NCBI GenBank assembly: GCA_003001975.1
Contig: PVUG01000018.1
Coordinates: 1 to 64,000 of the forward strand
Direction of reading: 5' to 3'
DNA length: 64,000 nt
From: Martelella mediterranea
Lineage (GTDB): Bacteria; Pseudomonadota; Alphaproteobacteria; Rhizobiales; Rhizobiaceae
Shown here: positions 1 through 8,754 of the stretch, piece by piece
Position numbering within the stretch: the stretch's first letter is position 1
Layout: each line of letters opens with the position of its first letter
Position numbers and translations under genes: made by a program
The notes under the pieces: generated by a model
Databases searched by the model: none
The model's input: the letters and a program-made list of their open reading frames with translations, nothing else
Told to the model about the DNA's origin: nothing

Positions 1-93
1 ACACCCGTTCCCATTCCGAACACGGCCGTGAAATGCCCCAGCGCTGATGGTACTTTGTCTTAAGGCACGGGAGAGTAAGTCGCTGCCAGGTCT
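1..93 (+). rRNA. rrf: 5S ribosomal RNA, 3' part
   Basis: The first bases are the body and 3' end of a bacterial 5S rRNA, with the loop region CCGAACACGGCCGTGAA near positions 15-31 and the rhizobial-type ending GGGAGAGTAAGTCGCTGCCAGGTCT. The 5' end lies outside the window, so this is the tail of an rRNA operon. An initiator tRNA follows about 300 bases later, the usual order in Rhizobiales rRNA operons. The exact 3' end is uncertain by a few bases. Confidence 0.9.
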
Positions 94-235
94 GCCAAAT
101 GCAGCATCGTTTATGTGTTCACGCCAATGTGGCCTTCGGCCACGCTGCAAACAGCGCGCCAAACTGTCGGCGACGCGCGCTCGCGCTGAGCAAAGAATAT
201 CTTCTCAAAACAATCAAACGGCGACTGCCGATACC

Positions 236-261
236 AAGCCGCCGTAAAAGGCGGCTTTTTT
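236..261 (+). terminator. Rho-independent terminator after 5S rRNA
   Basis: AAGCCGCC (236-243) and GGCGGCTT (250-257) form an 8-bp stem with a GTAAAA loop, followed by a run of T to 261. It lies between 5S rRNA and tRNA-fMet, so the tRNA may be read through at reduced level or have its own promoter. Confidence 0.75.
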
Positions 262-407
262 GTTGCCAAAAGACACTGACATAACGCGGGGCAAGAGCAG
301 CCCCCCGCCGAACCGCAGGCCAAAGGCCGAGGACCGGCAAAACAAGAAAACCGGGCAGGGCAAGACATAACCGTCTCCCAAATAAACCCCGGAAAGCTCA
401 AGATTAC

Positions 408-463
<56 letters not shown>

Positions 464-484
<21 letters not shown>

Positions 485-543
485 AGTCCATGTTATCAAC
501 GATATCAAAAGCCCTCGCATAACCGCGGGGGCTTTTGGCGTTC
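464..543 (+). repeat. tRNA-fMet 3' end repeat, intact copy
   Basis: Bases 464-485 are identical to 14567-14588, and similarity continues with scattered substitutions to about 543 and 14645. The repeat covers the T-arm, the acceptor 3' strand, CCA and the downstream terminator. It is in the same orientation as the second copy, about 14.1 kb apart, which is the geometry of attachment sites of a tRNA-integrated element. No integrase gene lies between the copies. Confidence 0.7.
506..537 (+). terminator. Terminator of the rRNA-tRNA unit
   Basis: CAAAAGCCC (506-514) pairs with GGGCTTTTG (529-537), giving a 9-bp stem just after the tRNA. The stem is broken by substitutions in the second copy near 14609-14640, which suggests only this copy is functional. 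Confidence 0.7.
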
Positions 544-631
544 GGCTCAGTAGAACGTCGCGAGGTGTAGGAGACCCGCAATCGCACCATACAGGTCGAT
601 ATCGAGACCCGCTCCGTCTTCCGATGGTGTC

Positions 632-848
632 AGTTGTTTTCCATGAGGTCCTTCGCACGCCATTGCCGAGCATCGTATCGGACAGAAGCCGCTTGGGCTT
701 GGTGTGCTTGTCTTCCAAAGCCGTTGGACGGGCAGCCTCGGAAACCTTCATACCACCATAAGCGGCAAACCTTGGACGTTGGAAGATCGGCCTCCTGTTC
801 CTCGGTCGTCCCAATAAACTGCGCCTCGGTGAATCGGCTCTTTCGCAT
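632..848 (-). pseudogene. IS3-family transposase OrfA remnant
   Basis: Reading leftward from 848, the peptide begins MRKSRFTEAQF and continues to about TSKVCR, matching the helix-turn-helix start of IS3-family OrfA proteins. The homology then continues in another frame from about 760 with YGGMKVSEA and LEDKHTKPKRLL, the usual leucine-zipper part. The linking segment of roughly a dozen residues is missing, so there is a deletion with frameshift. No OrfB and no clear terminal repeats are visible. The rest of the non-coding stretch 538-1014 holds nothing else I recognise. The family call is from memory of typical OrfA sequences. Confidence 0.7.
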
Positions 849-1014
849 AAATCTGTCTTATATGATTGCGCAAATTCTACATCAAAACGCAGGACCATGC
901 GGGGAGCAGGCCAACATCATCCCTCCCGAAACGATAGTCGGTAGACCAACCGGACTGGTTGAGCGGAATATCTCTGACTTGCCGCAGTGCCTGATCGCTT
1001 TGGAAAGCGGGCGG

Positions 1015-2886
1015 CTATTTTCGCAGCGCTCCCGGCGCCCCGACCGATCCACGTCTGCCGCCGCTCATATCCATGCGAACCTTGTCGAGTTCCTCGGCAT
1101 AGCGGCGCAGAACATAGCTTTCGCTCAAAAGCCCGATGACACGGTTCGAAATGCGGTCGCTGACGACGACAAGCGCATCGGATGACTGTTCCTCGAACTG
1201 CTGTGCGGCCTGCCGCGCATTCATGTCCGGCGTCAGCACACAGGTCTTCAGCGCCAGAAACCGGTCCAGCGGCTGGTCGAGCATGTCGGCATCGAGAGCG
1301 TGGATTTCCGGCATGAGGGCGATGCCGGCATAGCCGCCCTCATCATTGACGGCGACCACCTGTTTTGCGGCGCCGAGCGGAAACATGCGCTGAAAGGTAC
1401 CCACCGATACGCCGGCATTCACCGTGCGGATATCGCGCCGCATCATCCGGCCGACCGTCAGTGAGCGGATAAGCCCGATATCATGCGCACCACGGATGGT
1501 TTCACCACGCTGGTGAAAACGCCATGTGGTGAAGGAATAGCCGAAGAACTGGCGGATGAGCACGGAAGACACCGTGGCGACGGCCAGCATGGTGATGGCC
1601 AGAGACAGCGACCCCGAATCCTCGAGCGTGAGGAAAACCATGGTGAGCGGGCCGCCGACCACGGCGGCGGCAAGCCCGGTCATGCCTGCAAATGCGGCCA
1701 CGCGCTCATCGCCGATCATGCCCGGGACCAGCATGTCGAGACCCCGGAAATAGGCAAGTCCGATGAGAGCACCGACGAACAGCGAGGCGAAGAAAAGCCC
1801 GCCGCGAAACCCACTGCCGAGCGACACGGCAGAGGCGATCATCTTGGCGATAATCATCAACAGAAGCACCCAGAGCGAGGCGGGCGGGGCTTCCAGCGTC
1901 GCCTGAAGCGCGCCATGTCCCGACGACAGGACGAAGGGCGCAAACGCAACCGCCACGGCAAGAAGCGCACCGCCGGCAATCGGCCTGAAGAGCGGCGGCA
2001 CACGCAGCCTTGTAAACAGCTTTTCCGTTTCACTCACCAGCAGCATCAGCGCCACGCTGCAGATCGCCGTTACCACGGCCAGCCCCATCAGGGCCGCAAA
2101 CATGCCGGTATCGATGGACGGCACGCTGCCCAGATGGGTCTTGTGCGCATCCGTAAGCCAGCCGGAAACGAAGGTCGCGGCAATACTGGCCGCCATGACC
2201 GGCGCCAGCGCAGCAATCGAATATGTGCCGATCACAAGCTCGAAGGCATAGAATGCACCGGCAAGCGGCGCCTGAAACGCCGCGGCAATCGCCGCGCCCG
2301 CGCCGCAACCGAGCAGAAGCCGCATATCGGAACGCCGGGCATGGAGAAACGCGCTGAGTTTCGAGCCGAATGCACCGCCCATCTGCACATAGGCCGCCTC
2401 AAGCCCGACGGAGGCGCCGAAGCCGTTGGAAACCACGGTCTGAAGGGTAATGACGAGACTGTCGTAGAAGGAAAGATGCCCACCATGCAGTGCGTTAGCC
2501 TCGACGGGGTCGACCATGCGGCGACCGTTGCGCTTCACCAGATAGGCAATCGGCACCAGAATGGCGCCGCCGATCAACGGAACCGCCAGTGCAACAAGCC
2601 CGGGCGAGCCGGCCAGTGCACTCAGCCGTTCGCCGGGCTCCAGTGAAAACAGCAGCGATTGCAGGCCATAGGCCGAAGACGATATCGCCACCTGCGCCAG
2701 TCCGGCGGCGACACCGATGACAGAGGCAATCGCCACCAGCCAGATCTCGCTGCGCCGGACCAGGAGACGCAGCCTCAGCACAGGCGAAAGCAGATGCATC
2801 CAGGCGTTGGTCGCACGCACGGTCGAGCGGAGAACGGATGAATTCAGATCGGGCAGAAAAGACACGGGAAATGGAGAGCCCTGCAA
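1015..2886 (-). CDS. ClC-family chloride channel/transporter with CBS domains
   Basis: A 623-residue membrane protein with the ClC fold. VGLEAAYVQMGG around residues 160-171 corresponds to the GREGP/QMGG helix and keeps the gating glutamate (E163). AAAFQAPLAGAFYAFEL at 201-216 matches the helix before the inner glutamates, but the position equal to E203 of E. coli ClC is leucine. The GSGIP motif appears replaced by DPVEA (127-131). The last 150 residues look like a pair of CBS domains. The assumed start is TTG at 2886 with no clear ribosome site; ATG at 2799 is an alternative. It would move chloride or another anion across the inner membrane. Confidence 0.88.
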   Translation of the reverse strand: MQGSPFPVSFLPDLNSSVLRSTVRATNAWMHLLSPVLRLRLLVRRSEIWLVAIASVIGVAAGLAQVAISSSAYGLQSLLFSLEPGERLSALAGSPGLVALAVPLIGGAILVPIAYLVKRNGRRMVDPVEANALHGGHLSFYDSLVITLQTVVSNGFGASVGLEAAYVQMGGAFGSKLSAFLHARRSDMRLLLGCGAGAAIAAAFQAPLAGAFYAFELVIGTYSIAALAPVMAASIAATFVSGWLTDAHKTHLGSVPSIDTGMFAALMGLAVVTAICSVALMLLVSETEKLFTRLRVPPLFRPIAGGALLAVAVAFAPFVLSSGHGALQATLEAPPASLWVLLLMIIAKMIASAVSLGSGFRGGLFFASLFVGALIGLAYFRGLDMLVPGMIGDERVAAFAGMTGLAAAVVGGPLTMVFLTLEDSGSLSLAITMLAVATVSSVLIRQFFGYSFTTWRFHQRGETIRGAHDIGLIRSLTVGRMMRRDIRTVNAGVSVGTFQRMFPLGAAKQVVAVNDEGGYAGIALMPEIHALDADMLDQPLDRFLALKTCVLTPDMNARQAAQQFEEQSSDALVVVSDRISNRVIGLLSESYVLRRYAEELDKVRMDMSGGRRGSVGAPGALRK

Positions 2887-2919
2887 ACGGATTTCAAAGG
2901 AAGGTGTAAGGATCAGGCC

Positions 2920-2968
2920 CTGCCGTTGTTCTGCCCCGTTTTAAAACGGGACAGAGCTTGCACGGCAG
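2920..2968. terminator. Nested inverted repeat between tctA and clc
   Basis: The core CCCGTTTTAAAACGGG (2935-2950) is a perfect palindrome. TCTG/CAGA flank it, and an outer pair CTGCCGT (2920-2926) / ACGGCAG (2962-2968) encloses it. It lies just after the leftward tctA stop at 2972 and just before the clc start. On the minus strand it can act as the tctA terminator. A dimer-binding operator for clc is an alternative. Confidence 0.5.
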
Positions 2969-2971
2969 AGG

Positions 2972-4483
2972 TCAGTCAAGGTCATCCGCTTTCACGTCAA
3001 CCGGCTTTTTCGAGGATCTTATTGTCGAATAGACAATGGAGATCAGCAGAGCCAGATCGATCAGCAGGATGATTGCCGAGATCGGGCGCTCGACGAAAAT
3101 CATCAGCCCGTCGCGGGAAATCAGCAGCGATCGCCTCAGGTTGGCTTCCATGACGCCGCCGAGGATCATGCCGATGATCATTGGCGCCAGGGGATAGGAA
3201 GCGCGGCGCAGGATGTAGCCGATAATGCCGAAGGCCAGCATGACCCAGAGGTCGAAGACCGAATTTTCCAGCGAATAGACACCGAGCGTCGATAAAAGCA
3301 GCACGGCGGGCAGGAGCCAGGCCTTCGGAAGCTTCAGGACCGAGCCGAAAAACGGCGCCAGCAGCGTGCCCAGAATGAGCAGGAAGACATTGCCCATCAG
3401 ATAGGAAATGAAAACGCCGCCGGCGACATCGGGGTGGTCCCGGAAAAGATCGGGTCCGGGAAAGAAGCCAAGAAGGATCAGCGCACCCATCAGCACGGCG
3501 GTCGAGGCATCGCCGGGAATGCCGAGCGAAAGCGTGGGGATCAGCGCACCGCCGCAACAGCCGTTATTGGCCGCTTCGGTGGCCACGACACCGCCCTCGG
3601 CGCCTTCGCCATATCCATCTTCCGGTTTCGCAAGTTTCTTCGCGGTGGCATAGGAGATAAAGGCGCTGACATCACCGCCGGCGCCCGGTATGGCGCCGAA
3701 AAACGTGCCGATCAGCGCCGAGCGCAGAAGATTGAACCGGTGTTTGAGAAGAATACCCAGAGCGGAAAACGAAACGATCAGGCGTTCGACGACCGGTTTG
3801 TTCTTGAAGCCGCGCGACTCGATCTGGAAGAAAAGCTCCGACAGCGCGAACAGGCCAACCACGACGGCAACCAGATTTGGGCCGCTCGAAAGCCGGATAT
3901 CGTCAAAGGTGAACCGATAGGCATTGGTGAATTCATCGGTTCCGATCATCGACAGGAACAGGCCAAAACCGCCGACAAGCAGGCCCTTGATCGCGGAGCC
4001 TTCCGAAACCAGCGCGATCGTCAGCACGCCGAGAACCGCCATGCCGAAATATTCCGGCGGCGCAAAACGCAGGGCGAATTTCGCAAGCAAGGGCGACAGG
4101 AAGACCAGCACGAGGCCGCCGATCAGACCGCCAACGGCCGACGCGCTGACCGCAAGGCCGACCGCATCCTGGGCGCGGCCCTTCTGGGCCATCGGATAAC
4201 CGTCGAAAAGCGTAGCCGCGGCCAGCGGGGTGCCGGGTATCCGTAGCAGGATAGCGGAAATCGAACCGCCGGCCGAACCGCCGATATAGACCGCGATCAG
4301 CATGCCCATTGCCGGGATTGCCGGCATGTGAAAGGCGACCGGCAGCAGCAGCACGATGCCCATCAACGGACCGAGACCAGGCAGAACGCCAATGAAGAGG
4401 CCGCCGACGACGCCGAGGCATGTCAACAGTATGGCCTGGAAATTGAAGAAGAGCGGCAGCCCCTCGCGCAACAGTTCAAACAT
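2972..4483 (-). CDS. tctA: Tripartite tricarboxylate transporter, large permease TctA (cassette 1)
   Basis: A 503-residue, highly hydrophobic protein of the TctA family. Diagnostic stretches are VLPGLGPLMGIVLLLP near the N-terminus, IPGTPLAAATLFDGYPMAQ near residue 85, and AIPGAGGDVSAF with EAANNGCCGG and SLGIPGD in the middle. TctA forms the transport channel, with about 12 membrane segments, and works with TctB and the periplasmic TctC. It ends an operon read leftward from the sulfatase at 7680 through tctC and tctB. The substrate of the family is a small carboxylate or related anion and cannot be read from the permease. Confidence 0.93.
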   Translation of the reverse strand: MFELLREGLPLFFNFQAILLTCLGVVGGLFIGVLPGLGPLMGIVLLLPVAFHMPAIPAMGMLIAVYIGGSAGGSISAILLRIPGTPLAAATLFDGYPMAQKGRAQDAVGLAVSASAVGGLIGGLVLVFLSPLLAKFALRFAPPEYFGMAVLGVLTIALVSEGSAIKGLLVGGFGLFLSMIGTDEFTNAYRFTFDDIRLSSGPNLVAVVVGLFALSELFFQIESRGFKNKPVVERLIVSFSALGILLKHRFNLLRSALIGTFFGAIPGAGGDVSAFISYATAKKLAKPEDGYGEGAEGGVVATEAANNGCCGGALIPTLSLGIPGDASTAVLMGALILLGFFPGPDLFRDHPDVAGGVFISYLMGNVFLLILGTLLAPFFGSVLKLPKAWLLPAVLLLSTLGVYSLENSVFDLWVMLAFGIIGYILRRASYPLAPMIIGMILGGVMEANLRRSLLISRDGLMIFVERPISAIILLIDLALLISIVYSTIRSSKKPVDVKADDLD

Positions 4484-4522
4484 GGGCGACCACTAGATCA
4501 TCGGGCGATTAATTGGCATCGT

Positions 4523-4599
4523 CCGATGACCTAGATTCCTTATTTTGTCGCGTCGGGTTAACGAAAAACCGGTATCCACTTTTTCGCCCGACGCTCTAG
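4523..4599. repeat. Rhizobial-type dispersed palindromic element
   Basis: Nested arms GCGTCGGG (4550-4557) / CCCGACGC (4587-4594) and CGAAAAA (4562-4568) / TTTTTCG (4580-4586) enclose ACCGGTATCCAC. The sequence ends in GCTCTAG. This resembles a small mosaic repeat scattered between genes in Rhizobiaceae; the likeness is from memory. The terminal CTAG supplies the stop codon of tctB (4596-4598). Confidence 0.55.
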
Positions 4600-5087
4600 C
4601 TGAAAAGGGTGATGTTGAAGACGCCGACGGGAAGGACGACGTTCAGAAGTCCTTCGAAGACGAAAGACGCGACGAGCCACATCCCGATTGCGCCGGGAAC
4701 GGCTGAAACCGGCCGGACCCCGAAAGCAAGGAGGAAGACGAGCAGCAAGACCGGCGTAACAATATGAAAGCCGGCATAGGGCAGTACCAGAAGATACGCG
4801 ACGAACACCGCAGACAGGACCAGCGCAAGCCGGGTTCCGTCGCTGGCTTTGAGCGGCGAAAGCGTCTGCACCTTTCCCAGACCGAGCCGGAGCGCATGAA
4901 CGGCGACGATAACCGCCAGCAGGACGGCAATGACGCGGGGATAGAAGGCCGCATTTTCCAGCGGACCGCCGGAGGCGGCGCCCTGCTGTTCAAGCGATGT
5001 CGCCGACTGCCAGAAAATGGCGACCGGCACGGCGGCAATGATGGCCAGCGCGATCCAGTCGAACGCAAACGGTCGAATTCGAAACAC
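4596..5087 (-). CDS. tctB: Tripartite tricarboxylate transporter, small permease TctB (cassette 1)
   Basis: A 163-residue protein with four or five hydrophobic segments, the size and profile of TctB, which supports TctA in the membrane. I chose GTG at 5087 because AGGGAG (5094-5099) sits at a good distance and because the longer frame to ATG 5135 would place a GC-rich hairpin (5107-5129) inside the gene. TctB sequences are poorly conserved, so the call rests mainly on position between tctA and tctC. Its stop lies inside a dispersed palindrome. Confidence 0.85.
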   Translation of the reverse strand: MFRIRPFAFDWIALAIIAAVPVAIFWQSATSLEQQGAASGGPLENAAFYPRVIAVLLAVIVAVHALRLGLGKVQTLSPLKASDGTRLALVLSAVFVAYLLVLPYAGFHIVTPVLLLVFLLAFGVRPVSAVPGAIGMWLVASFVFEGLLNVVLPVGVFNITLFS

Positions 5088-5106
5088 GTTGTTCTCCCTG
5101 ACAATA

Positions 5107-5129
5107 CGGCGGCCGCTTTCCGGCCGCCG
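5107..5129 (-). terminator. GC hairpin between tctC and tctB (cassette 1)
   Basis: CGGCGGCCG (5107-5115) and CGGCCGCCG (5121-5129) pair perfectly across a 5-base loop. No T-run follows. Such hairpins after binding-protein genes often protect the upstream mRNA or attenuate transcription, so the binding protein is made in excess over the permeases. Cassette 2 has an analogous hairpin after its tctC (12270-12304). Confidence 0.5.
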
Positions 5130-5167
5130 CATCATGGTTACCCGGCCGCTGCCGGGGAATATCCGGT

Positions 5168-6145
5168 TTACTTCTTGAGTTCGGCCTTTTCCCAGGCAAT
5201 GGCGTCGATACCGGACTGAAGCTCATCGGCAACCGGGCCGACGATCTCGTCATACTGGTCCGGGCTGTAGCCAAGCGGGACATAGCCCATGCCCATCAGT
5301 TTCTTCTGAACGTCGTCGCGGGCAAGCGCTGCACCCATGGCATCACGCAGCTTCTGCGTCACGTCGTCCGGCGTTTCGCTGCGCACCAGCCACCAGTTCC
5401 AGCCCATCGGCGAAAGTCCGGTCATGCCGAGCTCGATGCCGAAATCCTGAACGCGCGGCGCGCCGTCATAGGTGGCCGAGGCGCCTTCCAGTTCCGACAG
5501 CACAGCGAGTGGGCGGACGGAATCCTTGTTGGCTGCATAAACGCCGGGATTGATCACGATGAAATCGAGAATGCCGCCGCGCAGATCCTTCACCGCATTG
5601 TCGATTTCCGGATAGGGCACCACCTGGGCCACGGCATCCGATGTCTGCAGCGCCTTGGCAGCCACCATATGCGGCAGACCGCCGGTCACGCCGGGCGAAT
5701 AGCGCAGGTCACCGGGGTTTTCCTGCGCATATGCGATCAGCGCGGGAAAATCGGCGAACCGGTCGTCGTCTTCACGCACGACGATGGCGAAACTGTTGGA
5801 CGTGCCAGACCAGAGCGGCTTGAAGTCCTTGTAGGTCCAGTCGGCATTGCCCATCATCGGCTGCAGCACCAACGGCGCGACATAGCCGTCGAAGATGGTG
5901 TAGCCGTCGGCCGGCTTTTCCATCGCTGTCTGGAACGCCTTGGTGCCGACAGCGCCCGGCGTCGAGACGACCGAGATGTTGACGCCAAGCTCGCTGCCCA
6001 TCGCATCGGCAATCACCTGGCTTGCGGCCATGGTCGCGCCCGGTCCCCAGGGATAGATGTTTTCAATGTTGCGCTCGGGAAATTCCGCCTGCGCCGTTCC
6101 GGCCAGCATCATTGCCGCCGTCATGATACCAAGGATCTTTTTCAT
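5168..6145 (-). CDS. tctC: TctC/Bug-family substrate-binding protein (cassette 1)
   Basis: A 325-residue exported protein. The first 20 residues, MKKILGIMTAAMMLAGTAQA, form a standard signal peptide. The body has the Bug-family signature near residues 36-47 (YPWGPGATMAAS) and KPADGYTIFDG. It captures a small anionic solute in the periplasm and delivers it to TctAB. ATG at 6145 was chosen over 6166 because GAGGGAGGAA lies just before it. The gene lies 17 bases downstream of the sulfatase stop, so the two are surely cotranscribed. The substrate is unknown; the adjacent sulfatase hints at a sulfate ester. Confidence 0.92.
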   Translation of the reverse strand: MKKILGIMTAAMMLAGTAQAEFPERNIENIYPWGPGATMAASQVIADAMGSELGVNISVVSTPGAVGTKAFQTAMEKPADGYTIFDGYVAPLVLQPMMGNADWTYKDFKPLWSGTSNSFAIVVREDDDRFADFPALIAYAQENPGDLRYSPGVTGGLPHMVAAKALQTSDAVAQVVPYPEIDNAVKDLRGGILDFIVINPGVYAANKDSVRPLAVLSELEGASATYDGAPRVQDFGIELGMTGLSPMGWNWWLVRSETPDDVTQKLRDAMGAALARDDVQKKLMGMGYVPLGYSPDQYDEIVGPVADELQSGIDAIAWEKAELKK

Positions 6146-6162
6146 GGGTTCCTCCCTCTTCC

Positions 6163-7680
6163 TCAATCGGTTTCAAGTTCATACCAGCGGTAGAGTTCCG
6201 CCGGCGTATCGTGGGCTTTCAGTTCTTCGACCATCAGCCCGTAAAGCCGCTCGCTGGTCGCCGCATCCTGCACCGGCGCCGTCTGACCCGGATCGGTCGT
6301 CAGATCATAAAGCCGGGTGCCGAGATCATCGAAGCCTTTGCCATCATTATACGGCACGCGTTTGGCATCCCGGCGGGCATCGATCCCCAGAACCGGCACG
6401 CCCTTGGTGAAATCAAACCCCGGATGGAGCCGGGCGGTGCGCAGTTCCTCCACCGTGAACGGGGCGGTCATATGCGCGGGCGCCAGAGTATATTCGATCA
6501 ACCCCTCCCGCCCGAGATCGGACGGGTAGTGATAGAGAACATGGTCGCCGTCGGTGATGCCGATGGGACCGGAAAACACCCCGAAAATGGCCGACTGGCG
6601 AATAGCCTCGCCACCGGTGAAAAGCGGCATGATGCTGTGGCCCGTCACCTCTTTTGGCGGCTCCAGATTGTAAAGCTCCAGAAAGGTCGGCATCAGATCC
6701 GTGGTCTGGGTCAGCCCTTCACGGCGCGTACCCGCCAGATGCTGATGATCGGGATGATGGATCATCAGCGGAATATGCGAAACCTCTTCATAATAGGGCA
6801 TCCGGCATTTGCCCCACCAGTCATGCTCGGAGAGCAGGAAGCCGTGATCGGTTGTCAGCACCACGCATGTGTCCTTCCACATGTCGTGCGCGTCCATATA
6901 ATCCATCAGCTTTCCGAAATAATCGTCGCACATGGCAACAAGCGCGGCATAATTCGCGCGGATTTCGGCGATCTCCTCCGGGCTTTCCATCGCCCGGTCG
7001 TAATGCGGCCAGTCGAGAATGCCGCCATTGTAGCCGGTCTCATAGGCTGCCTTGAAGCGATCGGGCGCATGAAACGGTTCATGCGGGTCGAAGCATTCCA
7101 GCATCAGGAACCAGTTATCGGCATCCCGGTTTCGGTCGAGGAAGTCGAAGGCGGAGGCAAAGCATTTCGGCCCCGGAAAATCGGCCTCGTCGACAATCGT
7201 TTCACGGTTGATCGCGTGCTGAAGGCGCTTGTCCGGATTTTCCGTGTTGTAATGGCGACTGTCGAACTTCTCCCGAATGCGATCCAGCGGCGGCTCGACC
7301 ATGGCGACCCATGGGTCGTATTCCTGCCCGCGGATGAAATCATAGCTGGAAAAGCGCGTATGAAAGCCGTGGCCGCCATCCTCGAAATAGTGAAGGTGGT
7401 CGGAAATCAGATGCGTATAAACACCGTTTCGGTTCATGATCTCGGCAAAGGAATTGTCGAAAGGCTCAAGCGGCCCCCACGAGCGATGGGGGAAGTTCAA
7501 GCGGCCGGTATGCATATCCCTGCGGGCCGGCATACACGGAAGCGAGCCGACATAGTGACGGTCGAATGTCACCGAACGGGCTGCGAAACGGTCGAAATTC
7601 GGCGTCTTGACGGTCTCGCCGCCATAGGCCCCGAGCGCATTGCGGTTTAAACTGTCAAAAAGGACAAAGATGGTCTTCAT
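6163..7680 (-). CDS. Sulfatase (alkaline phosphatase superfamily, cassette 1)
   Basis: A 505-residue type I sulfatase. C49-M-P-A-R53 is the C-x-P-x-R motif in which cysteine is converted to formylglycine. TTDHGFLLSEHDWWGK supplies metal- and sulfate-binding Asp, His and Lys. The N-terminal metal site reads FDSLNR, so the second Asp of the common DD pair is absent. There is no signal peptide, which implies hydrolysis of an imported sulfate ester in the cytoplasm. First gene of the leftward operon sulfatase-tctC-tctB-tctA, with AGGAG before ATG 7680 and a divergent lysR. A related phosphoesterase activity cannot be excluded. No formylglycine-generating enzyme is in the window. Confidence 0.9.
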   Translation of the reverse strand: MKTIFVLFDSLNRNALGAYGGETVKTPNFDRFAARSVTFDRHYVGSLPCMPARRDMHTGRLNFPHRSWGPLEPFDNSFAEIMNRNGVYTHLISDHLHYFEDGGHGFHTRFSSYDFIRGQEYDPWVAMVEPPLDRIREKFDSRHYNTENPDKRLQHAINRETIVDEADFPGPKCFASAFDFLDRNRDADNWFLMLECFDPHEPFHAPDRFKAAYETGYNGGILDWPHYDRAMESPEEIAEIRANYAALVAMCDDYFGKLMDYMDAHDMWKDTCVVLTTDHGFLLSEHDWWGKCRMPYYEEVSHIPLMIHHPDHQHLAGTRREGLTQTTDLMPTFLELYNLEPPKEVTGHSIMPLFTGGEAIRQSAIFGVFSGPIGITDGDHVLYHYPSDLGREGLIEYTLAPAHMTAPFTVEELRTARLHPGFDFTKGVPVLGIDARRDAKRVPYNDGKGFDDLGTRLYDLTTDPGQTAPVQDAATSERLYGLMVEELKAHDTPAELYRWYELETD

Positions 7681-7711
7681 GAATGCTCCTCTGTCGGCGA
7701 CAGTGGCGGAA

Positions 7712-7733
7712 TTTATTGATAAATGATAATAAA
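7712..7733. promoter_or_regulatory. AT-rich inverted repeat in sulfatase-lysR intergenic region
   Basis: TTTATT (7712-7717) and AATAAA (7728-7733) form an inverted repeat in the 88-bp divergent region. A second imperfect one, ATAACT-GAA-AGCTAT, lies nearer the lysR start. Either could be a LysR-type binding site; the assignment is positional only. Confidence 0.35.
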
Positions 7734-7768
7734 AATTTGTAGGCTACCGATAACTGAAAGCTATCATC

Positions 7769-8674
7769 ATGCGTCTGCTCGTTTCACGTCATCTGGAGAA
7801 TTTTCTGGCGCTCTTCGAAGCCGGCAACATGCACACGGCGGCGCAGAAAAAAGGCATCAGCCAGCCCGCGCTGACAAAGAGCCTGCAGCTGCTTGAAGAC
7901 GAGCTGGATGCCGAACTGTTCGAGCGGACCCACAAGGGCCTTGTGGCAACGGAAACCGGACACATTCTCTACCGGCATGCCTGCGCAATCGAACAGGAAG
8001 CGCGCTTTGCGGCACTTGAAATTGCCAATATGCGCGGGGCTATGGGCGGCCGCATCAAGATCGGCGTGGGACAGGTGCTGGCCGTCAGCATTTTTCCCGC
8101 ACTTCTGGCCGATTTTCACCGGCGTTTTCCCGATGTCGAGGTTTCCGCCGAAGCCGGCATTTCCACCGGGCTCGTGCAAAGCCTGCTGCGCGACAATCTC
8201 GACCTCGTCATCGCCGCCTTGCCGCAGGCCACACTTCCCGACCGTTTTGTCACCCTGCCGCTGCTGTCGACGGATATGGTCATCATCTGCCGTACGGATC
8301 ACCCGCTCTGCCGTGAAAAGTCGATAACCCCGGAGGCGCTGACCGCCTTCCGCCGCGTCGGCTTCCTGGAGGACAGGGAATTCGAAAGCCGCGCCCGCCA
8401 ATGTTTCGGGGAACGTTCGCAGTCCCTGCGGCCGATCCTGCAGACGACGTCGCTGAACATCATGTTCGGACTGCTGACCACGACGGATTATTACGCCATT
8501 GTCAGCGACATGATCGTGCCCAAGGCAGAAAAGGAAGGCCTTGCGGCGCGAACCATGGAAGGCGGGTTGTGGACGCTCGATGTCGACCTGATCTGCAAGG
8601 CCTCGCTGGCGTCCTCCAAACCGATTTCGGCTTTCAGGAAGGCATTTTCCGCCCACACCGGCGAGGCCGGTTGA
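7769..8674 (+). CDS. LysR-family transcriptional regulator (cassette 1)
   Basis: A 301-residue LysR protein. The N-terminal winged helix-turn-helix (residues about 5-64) includes NMHTAAQKKGISQPALTKSL and LLEDELDAELFER. From about residue 90 the GRIKIGVGQ stretch opens the two-lobed ligand-binding domain. It is divergent from the sulfatase-tctCBA operon across 88 bp, the classic arrangement for a LysR activator that responds to the imported compound or its product. Target and ligand are inferred from position. Confidence 0.93.
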   Translation: MRLLVSRHLENFLALFEAGNMHTAAQKKGISQPALTKSLQLLEDELDAELFERTHKGLVATETGHILYRHACAIEQEARFAALEIANMRGAMGGRIKIGVGQVLAVSIFPALLADFHRRFPDVEVSAEAGISTGLVQSLLRDNLDLVIAALPQATLPDRFVTLPLLSTDMVIICRTDHPLCREKSITPEALTAFRRVGFLEDREFESRARQCFGERSQSLRPILQTTSLNIMFGLLTTTDYYAIVSDMIVPKAEKEGLAARTMEGGLWTLDVDLICKASLASSKPISAFRKAFSAHTGEAG

Positions 8675-8705
8675 GAAATCGTGTGTCCGCCCGCATAGGG
8701 GCATA

Positions 8706-8741
8706 CACCCCGCTGCGTCTGTCATGACGCGCTGCGGGGTG
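8706..8741. terminator. Hairpin between convergent lysR and tctA
   Basis: CACCCCGC-T-GCGTC (8706-8719) pairs with GACGC-GCT-GCGGGGTG (8726-8741). It lies between the ends of two converging genes and probably stops transcription in both directions, although no strong T-run is present. Confidence 0.5.
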
Positions 8742-8754
8742 CAAACCGGTATCA

